NCBI GenBank assembly: GCA_001516025.1
Contig: LOEU01000024.1
Span: 227,810 to 291,809 of the forward strand
DNA: 64,000 bases
From: a bacterium BRH_c32
GTDB taxonomy: Bacteria > Bacteroidota > Ignavibacteria > Ignavibacteriales > Melioribacteraceae
Reading direction: 5' to 3'
Both the position numbers and the translations under genes were made by a program. The notes below the pieces were generated by a model. That model ran no database searches. It was not told where the DNA came from and saw only the letters and a program-made list of their open reading frames with translations. Below are positions 9,468 to 17,249 of the stretch, piece by piece (the stretch's first letter is position 1; each line of letters starts with the position of its first letter).

Positions 9468-9904
9468 AATTAAATTGGGGTTCTGGTATAGCAATTACTT
9501 ATATTCTTTTTATGGTGGCTGTGATAATATTAGTGGTTATTTTTATGAATCAAGATGTTCATTTAGTTACAGATGATTATTATGCTAAAGAAATAGAATA
9601 TCAACAACAGATAGATAAAGTGAAGAGAACCAAATTATTAAATGAACAGCCGGAGGTTACTTTTAATAATGGTGTTTTTATGGTGTCGTTTCCCAGAAGT
9701 GTTAAAAACATTATAAATGGTGAGATTCAGATTTACCGTCCATCGGATTCTAATTTAGATAAAACGGTAGAAATAATACTTGATGCCGAAAATCGTCAAT
9801 CAATTGAACCACCAATCAATAAACCGGGATTGTGGAAAGTTAAAATGGATTGGATGCGAAACGATACAAATTACTATAACGAAAAAATAATTTTAAGTAA
9901 TTAA
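9464..9904 (+). CDS. ccoH: FixH/CcoH-family cbb3 assembly protein
   Basis: 146 residues with one N-terminal transmembrane helix (about 7-29) ending in VIFMNQDVHLVTDDYY, then a periplasmic domain of about 110 residues. The conserved FixH features seen are the LVTDDYYAKEIEYQQQID stretch after the membrane anchor and the beta-rich C-terminal half. FixH/CcoH proteins interact with CcoN and CcoP during assembly. It overlaps ccoG by four bases and is followed after four bases by the TauE/SafE-like gene. Confidence 0.85.
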   Translation: MKLNWGSGIAITYILFMVAVIILVVIFMNQDVHLVTDDYYAKEIEYQQQIDKVKRTKLLNEQPEVTFNNGVFMVSFPRSVKNIINGEIQIYRPSDSNLDKTVEIILDAENRQSIEPPINKPGLWKVKMDWMRNDTNYYNEKIILSN

Positions 9905-9908
9905 TAAA

Positions 9909-10631
9909 ATGGAAATTTGGTCAGCATTTATAGTTGGATTAATCGGAAGTGTTCATTGCATTGGAATGTGTGGACCGATTGCTTTTGCAATTCCATTCAG
10001 CGGTGATAACCGAATTAAATTTTTCTTAAGCCGCGTGCTATATAATCTCGGAAGAATAGTTACTTATTCTTTTTTTGGTTTAATTTTCGGATATCTTGGC
10101 AGTAGAGTTGTATTATATGGATTGCAACAGGATATATCAATAGTTATCGGAGCATTGATAATACTTTATGTATTAATGCCCCGCAGGATAAAAAACAAAA
10201 TATCTGCCACTTCTTATTATATGAAAATTGTCGGTTCGATTAGAGGCTACTTCAATAAATTGATCCAAAAGAAAAGTTATTCTTCATATTTGGGTATAGG
10301 AATCATAAATGGGTTCCTTCCTTGCGGGTTTGTTTATGTTGGAATAGCGGGAGCAATATCCACCGGTTCCGGATTATCAGGTGCTGCATATATGATGCTA
10401 TTTGGATTAGGAACTTTTCCGATAATGTTCGCTGCAACATTCTTAGGCTCTGCCATAAATCTTAAAATTCGTAAAAAAATAAATAAGTTAATTCCCGCTC
10501 TTGCATTAATACTTGGACTATTATTTGTATTGAGAGGATTAAATTTAGGCATTCCATATATAAGTCCAAAATTTAATCATCCGACTGCATCAAGCGATCC
10601 GAATCATCCGCATGTTGAGGATTGTCACTAA
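9909..10631 (+). CDS. TauE/SafE-like (DsbD-like) membrane protein, probable metal/cytochrome maturation transporter
   Basis: 240 residues with about six transmembrane helices. The first helix carries HCIGMCGP (residues 17-24) and a later helix carries GFLPCGFVY, the paired Cys motifs of the sulfite exporter TauE/SafE family that commonly closes cco operons; the tail is histidine-rich (HPTASSDPNHPHVEDCH). Proteins of this subgroup are implicated in copper handling for oxidase assembly, and the Cys/Met/His motifs make copper a reasonable substrate, but that is inference. It is the last gene of the cco operon; no strong terminator hairpin follows. Confidence 0.8.
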   Translation: MEIWSAFIVGLIGSVHCIGMCGPIAFAIPFSGDNRIKFFLSRVLYNLGRIVTYSFFGLIFGYLGSRVVLYGLQQDISIVIGALIILYVLMPRRIKNKISATSYYMKIVGSIRGYFNKLIQKKSYSSYLGIGIINGFLPCGFVYVGIAGAISTGSGLSGAAYMMLFGLGTFPIMFAATFLGSAINLKIRKKINKLIPALALILGLLFVLRGLNLGIPYISPKFNHPTASSDPNHPHVEDCH

Positions 10632-10649
10632 GCTTCACTAATATTTTTG
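10622..10649 (+). promoter_or_regulatory. Candidate Bacteroidota-type promoter for the HD-PycTM gene
   Basis: TTG at 10622-10624 followed after 17 bp by TATTTTTG at 10642-10649 fits the TTG-N17-23-TAnnTTTG promoter described for Bacteroidota. It would give a leader of about 60 bases before the ATG at 10714. A similar TACTTTTG box (minus strand, 23101-23094) lies about 60 bases before the second S46 gene but lacks a clear -33 TTG. Whether this organism's primary sigma factor uses such a promoter is not known from the sequence. Confidence 0.22.
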
Positions 10650-10713
10650 CTAAATTTAATCGCATTAAAGCAATAATTATTTTATTAAATTAGTATTAAT
10701 AAATGGGTTTTTT

Positions 10714-11952
10714 ATGCTAAATGAAATCATAAAAAATAGTGAAGGTTATGTTTTTGATCTTCTAAGAAAAGAAAGCAAACCGGAAAAACAATATCATAAT
10801 CTTTCTCACACTTTAGATGTAATAAAATATTCGCAAATAATCGGAAGCTCAGAGAATTTATCCGGTGAGGATTTGGAAATACTAAATATAGCAGCGGCTT
10901 TTCATGATCTCGGTTATATATTTATCGATGAAGGGCATGAAGAAAAAAGTGCTTCGATGGCTATTGAATTTCTAAAATCGCAAAGCTATCCCCAAGATAA
11001 AATCAATAAAGTAAAACAATGCATCCTCTCTACAAAAGTGCCTCAAAAGCCAAAGAATCATTTAGAAGAAATTTTGTGCGATGCGGATTTGAATCATATC
11101 GGAAGTAAAAACTTTTTTGAAAAAAATGATCTCTATCTCGCAGAGCTTAATTCAGATCATAGAAAAAATATTTCTGAAATTGATTGGATAGAATCGACTC
11201 TTAAATTCGTTACAGGTCATAAATTTTTTACTCAATACGCAAAAGATAATTTTGAAGAGCAAAAAGAAAAAAATATAAAAAAATTAAAGAAGCAATTAAA
11301 AAAAAAGATTGAAAAAGGAGTTGAGAAATTAGAAGAAAAAAATGACGAATTAGCTGAAGAAAATAAGATTAAGAGTAAAATTGGATTAGGAAAAGGAGCA
11401 GAGCGCGGAGTTGAAACAATGTTCAGAAATGTAATGAGAACTCACGTGGAATTTAGTGGAATGGCTGATAACAAAGCCAACATAATGATAAGCGTAAATA
11501 CACTCGTTCTTACTGTTATATTTGCCGTCATGGTACGTAAATTGGATTCTAATCCACATCTGATTATCCCGACCTTATTATTAATTGGTTTTTGTTTAGT
11601 TGCATTAATTTTTGCCGTAATGGTTACAAGACCAAACGTAACCGAAGGTATTTTTACAAAAGATGATATACATAATAAAAAAGCTAATTTACTATTTTTC
11701 GGTAATTTTTTTAATATGGAGTTAAATGATTTTGAGTGGGGTATGAAGGAATTGATAAATGACAGGAATTTTCTTTATTCTACAATGATTAATGATTTTT
11801 ACCATCTTGGTCAAGTTTTAGGAAGAAAATATAAATATTTACGAATTTGCTATAATGTTTTTATATTTGGATTCATTATTTCAGTTATTGCTTATACGAT
11901 AGCAATAATTTATGCGCCAACAACAACTCAAATCGGACCATTTTTAGAATAA
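10714..11952 (+). CDS. HD phosphohydrolase fused to PycTM (Pycsar effector) membrane domain
   Basis: 412 residues in three parts. Residues 1-165 are an HD-domain metal-dependent phosphohydrolase with His28/His32 (YHNLSHTLDV), the His64-Asp65 doublet (AAFHDLGY) and Asp123/Asp125 (CDAD). Residues 175-222 are a Lys/Glu-rich coiled coil. Residues 228-405 match the Pycsar effector transmembrane family (formerly DUF5706): a RTHVEFSGMADNKANI signature, two adjacent helices (about 258-276 and 285-303), a cytoplasmic loop and a third helix near 380-402. PycTM proteins in the Pycsar defence system disrupt the membrane when they sense cCMP or cUMP. No nucleotide cyclase is nearby, so a defence role is inference; the HD domain could instead hydrolyse a nucleotide signal. 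The next gene starts two bases after the stop. Confidence 0.8.
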   Translation: MLNEIIKNSEGYVFDLLRKESKPEKQYHNLSHTLDVIKYSQIIGSSENLSGEDLEILNIAAAFHDLGYIFIDEGHEEKSASMAIEFLKSQSYPQDKINKVKQCILSTKVPQKPKNHLEEILCDADLNHIGSKNFFEKNDLYLAELNSDHRKNISEIDWIESTLKFVTGHKFFTQYAKDNFEEQKEKNIKKLKKQLKKKIEKGVEKLEEKNDELAEENKIKSKIGLGKGAERGVETMFRNVMRTHVEFSGMADNKANIMISVNTLVLTVIFAVMVRKLDSNPHLIIPTLLLIGFCLVALIFAVMVTRPNVTEGIFTKDDIHNKKANLLFFGNFFNMELNDFEWGMKELINDRNFLYSTMINDFYHLGQVLGRKYKYLRICYNVFIFGFIISVIAYTIAIIYAPTTTQIGPFLE

Positions 11953-11954
11953 CT

Positions 11955-12452
11955 ATGAAAAAATTATTTCTTATTAGACATGCAAAATCAAGCTGGGATA
12001 ATCCCGAGCTTAGTGATTTCGATCGCCCTCTTAATATTCGAGGAGAAAGAGATGCTCCGTTTATGGGGAAAGTCTTGAAAAAGAATAATTTCTCTCCCGA
12101 TTTGATAATAGCGAGCCCCGCTATGAGAGCTATTACTACCGCAAAAAGAATAGCATCGGAGATAGATTATGACCCACTAGGAATCATCGAGAATAATAAA
12201 TTATATGATGCTTCGACAGGAGAAATTCTTAAAGTGATTGAAAGCATTGATAATAAATTTAATTCTGTCTTTTTGGTGGCTCATAATCCCGGATTAACTT
12301 TATTGAATAATTATCTCAGTTCACTGAAAATTGATAATCTTTCCACCTGTGCAATAAGCGGAATAGATTTTAATACCGATGACTGGAATAAGATTGAAGA
12401 AGTTAAAGGGAAATCCTGTTTTTACGAATTCCCCAAAATGTATTTCGATTAG
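11955..12452 (+). CDS. sixA: SixA-like histidine-phosphatase
   Basis: 165 residues of the histidine phosphatase (phosphoglycerate-mutase-like) superfamily, SixA branch. The N-terminal LIRHAKSSW contains the Arg8-His9 catalytic pair with the His as phosphoryl acceptor; DFDRPLNIRGERDA and the second catalytic region VAHNPGLT are also present. SixA removes phosphate from phosphohistidine on HPt domains or on PTS proteins; the cytoplasmic target here is unknown. The start lies two bases after the stop of the HD-PycTM gene, so the two are almost certainly cotranscribed. The following gene is convergent. Confidence 0.88.
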   Translation: MKKLFLIRHAKSSWDNPELSDFDRPLNIRGERDAPFMGKVLKKNNFSPDLIIASPAMRAITTAKRIASEIDYDPLGIIENNKLYDASTGEILKVIESIDNKFNSVFLVAHNPGLTLLNNYLSSLKIDNLSTCAISGIDFNTDDWNKIEEVKGKSCFYEFPKMYFD

Positions 12453-12453
12453 A

Positions 12454-13278
12454 TTATTTTGTTTTCTTATAAGTAGTTAGATAAGAATTTTTTCCGGCGG
12501 CTTCGTCGCTTATAACTAAAGTTCCATTATTAGAAATTGCAATCCCTTCCGGCTGCACATGATAATTATTTAATTTTATTTTATTAATAACCTTCCCCTG
12601 ACGTGATATTTCAATAAGTCCGCGACTTTTCCCGCCAAGAACTAGAATATTTCCGCTCTCCATTAATGTAATTCCGGATGGCTTAAAATCAGAAACAAAA
12701 TCATTTAATTCATTTTTCTTAATAAGGATATACGGTTCATCTATTAATTTATTATTATCAAGAGCAAATCGATAAATTGCCTTTACATTTTTTAGTTTTT
12801 TGCCCGGAGATTCTTTGCAAGATAAGAGGAGCGAATTTGTTTCTCTGTCATAGACGATTCCTTCGATATCATTTTTAGGGCTAAGGGGAGTGGAATATTC
12901 TTCAAATTGAACTTTTTCATTATTTTTTCCTTCTTTGAATTTAAGGATTGCTCCTGAACTTGAAACCAAATAAAAATATCCTTTTGCAAAAGCGATATCT
13001 TCAAAATCTCCTTTTAATAATGATTCACCAATAAAAAACTTCTTAATAATTTGCCCGGAACTAATATCTAATTGATAGATAATCCCTGCTTCATCAGTAT
13101 GGCAAAATAAATTGCCGGCATCAGAGAATGTTAATCCCGATATTTCATTTAGCTCTTTGCTTAGCTTAATTTGTTCCCCACCTGAGAAATCAAAATTATT
13201 CATAACTTTTTTCTGTCCGCAATTTGTTGAAGTAAAAAGTAATATAAAAAATATAAGAATCAGTTTTTTTTGCATCAT
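12454..13278 (-). CDS. SdiA-regulated-like beta-propeller lipoprotein
   Basis: 274 residues. The N-terminus is a lipoprotein signal with a hydrophobic stretch ending in TSTNC, so the protein is probably lipidated at Cys20. The rest is a repeated beta-strand pattern (LNEISGLTFSDAGNLFCHTDE, then FEDIAFAKGYFYL, NDIEGIVYDRE, PSGITLMESGN, PEGIAISNNGT) that is typical of the SdiA-regulated/NHL-like beta-propeller family. The function of that family is not well defined; it may bind ligands or calcium at the envelope. It is convergent with sixA (one base apart) and divergent from the porin gene. Confidence 0.75.
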   Translation of the reverse strand: MMQKKLILIFFILLFTSTNCGQKKVMNNFDFSGGEQIKLSKELNEISGLTFSDAGNLFCHTDEAGIIYQLDISSGQIIKKFFIGESLLKGDFEDIAFAKGYFYLVSSSGAILKFKEGKNNEKVQFEEYSTPLSPKNDIEGIVYDRETNSLLLSCKESPGKKLKNVKAIYRFALDNNKLIDEPYILIKKNELNDFVSDFKPSGITLMESGNILVLGGKSRGLIEISRQGKVINKIKLNNYHVQPEGIAISNNGTLVISDEAAGKNSYLTTYKKTK

Positions 13279-13347
13279 AATTTTTCCAAATCTAACAAAT
13301 AACTATAAAAATAATTATTAAATTTACGAACCATAAAAGAGGAATGG

Positions 13348-14361
13348 ATGAAAAATAGTGTTTTTTTTGTTTTAATAATATTTCTTGCACTAATGAATAT
13401 AAGTGCACAAAAAAATGACAAAGTAGAATTTTCCGGCTATGGCAAAGGAGGATATACATTCTATAATAGAAATATCCTTAATGGCTATAATCAAGAAGCT
13501 TATTATGAAGGGAAAGTGCAATTAGATATCAATTTTAATAAAAGAATCGAAGGGCAATTGGATTTTAGGGGCAACTCGTTGGATAATGCCGTTAAGCTAA
13601 AAGAATTTTCTATCAAACTAAAAATTAGTGATAAGTTCCGACTTCAATTCGGAAATATTAAGAAGCCATTTGGATTGGAGTATTTAGTTTCTGACGAAGA
13701 CCTAATCCAAATCAATCGAAGCTACCTTCAAGAGGCAGTAGCCGAATTAGGATATGGTGGAAGGAGCATGAGTATAATGGCATATTATAAATACGATGAT
13801 AAGGAACCGGAATTCCCTATTTCTTATAATTTTTCGTTGTTCAAAGATAATTCCCTTTTTTATGGAGCCATCGCAAGAATAAAATATCATTTTGGAAAGT
13901 ATGGAGTCGGCGCTACTTATGAATATGAACATAAAGGAGGCGAAAATAAAATCTCTGCAAACGGATACGGACTTCATGCATTTTACGAAAGCGATGAATT
14001 CAATGCAATGACAGAGCTATTTTATGTTCAAGATCCGTTTGAAAGTATTAGGCAAAGATTAATGAATAAAAATGAAAAGGTCTTTGGGTTGGGAGGGAAA
14101 ATATTTGTAGCATATAAATTTGATTATGACTATGAATTTCTGAAAGGATTAGAACCATTCATCCTTTCGAATATTTTTATCCCGAATCAAGATATATCGG
14201 GTAATAATGTAATTCAAATGGTAACCGGCATTAATTATTATCTTCATAAAGATGTGAAGCTAAGGTTAAACGGTGATTTAAGACTTACAAAAAATCAATT
14301 CAATATCGAGCATACGACTGACGATTCAAGAATAATATTAGAACTCCAAATGAGATATTAA
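13348..14361 (+). CDS. Outer-membrane porin, phosphate-selective porin O/P-like
   Basis: 337 residues with a signal peptide (MKNSVFFVLIIFLALMNISAQ) and a pattern of alternating amphipathic beta strands ending in an aromatic/charged terminus (RIILELQMRY), as expected of a beta-barrel inserted by BAM. The FRLQFGNIKKPFGLEYLVS segment and following strand pattern resemble the OprO/OprP-type porin family of Bacteroidota. It is the first gene of a three-gene operon with a CotH-type kinase and a PAP2 phosphatase; its stop codon overlaps the next ATG. Phosphate or polyphosphate as a permeant is inference from the family and neighbours. Confidence 0.7.
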   Translation: MKNSVFFVLIIFLALMNISAQKNDKVEFSGYGKGGYTFYNRNILNGYNQEAYYEGKVQLDINFNKRIEGQLDFRGNSLDNAVKLKEFSIKLKISDKFRLQFGNIKKPFGLEYLVSDEDLIQINRSYLQEAVAELGYGGRSMSIMAYYKYDDKEPEFPISYNFSLFKDNSLFYGAIARIKYHFGKYGVGATYEYEHKGGENKISANGYGLHAFYESDEFNAMTELFYVQDPFESIRQRLMNKNEKVFGLGGKIFVAYKFDYDYEFLKGLEPFILSNIFIPNQDISGNNVIQMVTGINYYLHKDVKLRLNGDLRLTKNQFNIEHTTDDSRIILELQMRY

Positions 14362-15479
14362 TGAAAAATTCTGCATTAATAATTTTGTTTTTATCATTTG
14401 TTTCCTGCTCCGAGAATCTTATTGAGCCGATTGTCGATCCTAATCTCTTAAATCAAATGAATATTGTCCTCACCGAAGAGGAATATTTAGCGTTATTAAA
14501 TAATAAGCTATTTGATTTCCAGGCGAATGGTAGGCTTGAATATAAAGGTATAGTATTTGATATTGAAATTGAAGCTCAAGGTGCAGGCTCTCGATATTAT
14601 AATAAATGGTCTTATCATGTTAAACTGAAAAATGGCAATAGAATAAAAAATCTAGCCGAATTTAATCTAAGTGCACAAAATTTCGATAAGACAATGATGA
14701 GTACTTTACTCGCTTCGCATCTTTACAAAAGAGCAGGATTTCCCGTCTTTGAATCAAATCATGTTTTTGTAAATCTAAACGGGAAAAGTTATGGATTGTA
14801 TTTGTTAATTGAGAAGGTGGACGAAAATTTTTTTTCGCAAAGAAATATGAGCATTTATGAACTTATTAAATTAGGTTTCGATTCTAAGTTTACTTTCTCC
14901 GATGAGTACAATACACAATTCTATTTTGATAAAGAGATACCGGAAGACAATAACTACAATTCTTTAAATGAATTTATTCATGCTCTAGATACTGCACGGA
15001 TTGAGATATTAGAAGAATCATTAAAGCCATATTTAGATGTTCGTAATTATTTAGACTATCATGCAATGACTTTTATTATTAATAATATTGATGCCTTTTC
15101 AAATAATTTTTTTCTTTATAGAAAGAAAGCAAATAAGCCGTTTGAGATAATTCCTTGGGATTTTGATAAAGCCTTTACCAAAAATCAAAGCATCGGACTA
15201 TTTGAAGGTAACGAGATAATTAAAAAACTAATCCTTAATATTGATCTGAAAGATTATTATTTGAGGAGGATCGAATTTTTCTTAGAGAATTATTTTACCG
15301 AAGAAGAGCTATTTCCGATTATTGATGTTGCGGCAGAGCGGATAAAAGACGGTTATAATCTCGATCCATATCTTGGTGGTTTGGGCAATGATTTTTCTAC
15401 TGAAATTAGTGAATTAAAAAATTATATTAAATATAGGAAAACAAGTTTAACACAAATTATAAGAGAAAACCTGAATTGA
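14361..15479 (+). CDS. CotH-family protein kinase, lipoprotein
   Basis: 372 residues. A lipoprotein signal (MKNSALIILFLSFVSC) directs it across the inner membrane. The CotH fold is visible: the QGAGSR-type glycine-rich segment (IEAQGAGSRYYNKWSYHVKL), the GLYLLIEKVDE strand, the NNIDAFSNNFFLY catalytic-loop region and IPWDFDKAF with Asp267 and Asp269. CotH proteins are atypical kinases that autophosphorylate and phosphorylate secreted or coat proteins; the first were found in spore formers but the family also occurs in envelope contexts. The gene overlaps both neighbours (porin stop/ATG, and its own TGA with the TTG start of the phosphatase gene), so the three proteins are made together. Confidence 0.82.
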   Translation: MKNSALIILFLSFVSCSENLIEPIVDPNLLNQMNIVLTEEEYLALLNNKLFDFQANGRLEYKGIVFDIEIEAQGAGSRYYNKWSYHVKLKNGNRIKNLAEFNLSAQNFDKTMMSTLLASHLYKRAGFPVFESNHVFVNLNGKSYGLYLLIEKVDENFFSQRNMSIYELIKLGFDSKFTFSDEYNTQFYFDKEIPEDNNYNSLNEFIHALDTARIEILEESLKPYLDVRNYLDYHAMTFIINNIDAFSNNFFLYRKKANKPFEIIPWDFDKAFTKNQSIGLFEGNEIIKKLILNIDLKDYYLRRIEFFLENYFTEEELFPIIDVAAERIKDGYNLDPYLGGLGNDFSTEISELKNYIKYRKTSLTQIIRENLN

Positions 15480-16324
15480 AAATAGTCTTATTTTTAGTTT
15501 TGGTTGCAATAATCATATTTCTATACGCAAGCAAAACAGATGCGCAACAAAGCAATAATAAATTTATTGAAACTACTTCCAATATTTCTGAAGCAATAAT
15601 TTCCTCGGTTAATTATTATGATATCCCTATTGGAGCAGCTTTCTTCTATCGCAATAGCATTAAAAGAAGTTCCTTAAATGACATATTCACTATCTCTCCA
15701 TTTGGATTTGATCATGAAGTAAATGAAAGTGTTTCTATTAACGGAAATCATTCTATGGGTAGTATGGATAAGGATATCATTCCACGCACTCTATTTTTTT
15801 CACGTTTAGCTATTACTACCGGACTAAATCTTTTCACTGATCTCGAAATTACTCCTAAAGAATATCAGAAAATATTTCTTATGCAGAAATCCATCATCTA
15901 TACTTATACAGCTACAGAAATTGTAAAAAATTTAGTAAGAAGAGACAGACCAGACGGATCAGATACGCAGAGTTTTTTTAGCGGACATACGGCTAATACC
16001 TTTGCTGCTGCTACATTTCTTCATTTAGAACTCTTCGACCTCTATGATGAATGGGATTTGGCAAAAGAAAACCCCATTTTTAATAGTGCTCTTCGAACTA
16101 CCACTTTTTCGGTACTTTATGGATGGGCAGGTTACGTCGGTTATAGCCGGCTTAGAGATAATAAGCATTATCTTTCTGATGTCGTTATTGGTGCAGCTGT
16201 AGGATCTCTTATTTCATATTTTCTATATGATTCTTATTTCGGAAAAGAAAGCACACCATTTGATATGATATCCTTATCCTCAAATGGCAAGCAGGTTGGA
16301 TTAGCGCTGAATATTACTTTTTAA
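15476..16324 (+). CDS. Membrane-associated PAP2-family phosphatase
   Basis: 282 residues with an N-terminal signal/anchor helix and the three PAP2 motifs in order: KNLVRRDRPDG (near residue 150), FFSGHT, and SRLRDNKHYLSDVV, giving the Arg, His and Asp needed for phosphate-ester hydrolysis. Substrates in the family are lipid phosphates or undecaprenyl diphosphate, and some are soluble. The start is TTG at 15476, which overlaps the TGA of the CotH gene; no ATG near this position is in frame with the signal sequence. Its last four bases overlap the convergent C39-like peptidase gene. It may counteract or recycle products of the neighbouring kinase, but this is inference. Confidence 0.85.
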   Translation: MKIVLFLVLVAIIIFLYASKTDAQQSNNKFIETTSNISEAIISSVNYYDIPIGAAFFYRNSIKRSSLNDIFTISPFGFDHEVNESVSINGNHSMGSMDKDIIPRTLFFSRLAITTGLNLFTDLEITPKEYQKIFLMQKSIIYTYTATEIVKNLVRRDRPDGSDTQSFFSGHTANTFAAATFLHLELFDLYDEWDLAKENPIFNSALRTTTFSVLYGWAGYVGYSRLRDNKHYLSDVVIGAAVGSLISYFLYDSYFGKESTPFDMISLSSNGKQVGLALNITF

Positions 16325-17157
16325 TAGATCTTATACATTCCATATTTACCGCATGCATACATCATTAATAAAGCTGCAATATCGATTGCAGCACGCTTTT
16401 CATTCTTCTCAGGGATGACAAGATCATAAAGCTCTGCTACAAATTTCAAATTCAAGAGTATTTTTTTTAATTCGGCATAAGAAGGTTCGCCATGCCAATT
16501 GGCAACTCGATGAATTAAATTATTTTCGTTACGGCGAAGAAATTCAGAAAAGGTTATTATTTTATTTTTTTGTTTTGTTCTCGGCTGGCATACATATATT
16601 AAGTCATTCGTATATTTATCCCAATCTTTTGCTAAATCTTTGTTCTTATCGTACATAACTATTTTTGCTTTTTTAGGAGTAAATCGAGCTCGTGTATGAA
16701 CATTGAATTTAGGAACAAGAGCATAACCATCATAACTTTTAATCTTTGATTCTTTATCGAAGTACCTCCAAAGACGCATTAATTGATTATCTGATTGGAC
16801 AGAGATAACCTTATCTTGTTCGCTATCGATTACAACAAAATGTCCTTTTTGATAACTGACAACTGTGCACCAATGCTCCCAATTCTTAACGCTCAAGATA
16901 CATGGAGAACCATTTTTCAATTCTTGAATTAATATTTTTTTCGCTTCATCGGGTTCGTTTGATTGGAAATGTTTCAGTTTGCAATTGAAATGACGTGCAG
17001 CTCTAGCTAACCCGATTTCATCGGTGCCCGACCACCAATTGCTACCTGCAATTATTCCGATCTCGTCTTCTTTTTTAAAAACTCCAAGCATCACCAATGC
17101 ATATTTTAATGCAAATGGTCCGCACTGATATTTATTTGGTTGAGGATAAAAACTCAT
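16321..17157 (-). CDS. C39-like papain-fold peptidase domain protein
   Basis: 278 residues. The first half is a C39-like papain fold with the triad Cys12 (QCGPFALKYA), His95 (EHWCTVVSY) and Asp111 (FVVIDSE). There is no signal peptide and no ABC-transporter region, unlike bacteriocin-exporter C39 domains. The C-terminal 125 residues (FTPKKAKIVMYDKNK onward) are not a domain I recognise. It could be a peptidase, a transglutaminase-like enzyme or an amidase. The gene is divergent from a D-Ala-D-Ala-ligase-like ATP-grasp gene with only 92 bp between them, an arrangement that suggests joint control. Four bases overlap the convergent PAP2 gene. Confidence 0.72.
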   Translation of the reverse strand: MSFYPQPNKYQCGPFALKYALVMLGVFKKEDEIGIIAGSNWWSGTDEIGLARAARHFNCKLKHFQSNEPDEAKKILIQELKNGSPCILSVKNWEHWCTVVSYQKGHFVVIDSEQDKVISVQSDNQLMRLWRYFDKESKIKSYDGYALVPKFNVHTRARFTPKKAKIVMYDKNKDLAKDWDKYTNDLIYVCQPRTKQKNKIITFSEFLRRNENNLIHRVANWHGEPSYAELKKILLNLKFVAELYDLVIPEKNEKRAAIDIAALLMMYACGKYGMYKIY

Positions 17158-17249
17158 AATGACCTGAAGTAAATCTTCAACAAAAATAGTAAATCTTTTG
17201 ATAAGCCATACAAAATTGTTAACTTTTAGAAAAAAATTTTGAAGAATAA

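Noticed and set aside
10714..12452. Complete Pycsar defence system
   Set aside because: No cyclase of the Pyc type is encoded nearby, so only a PycTM-like effector domain can be claimed.
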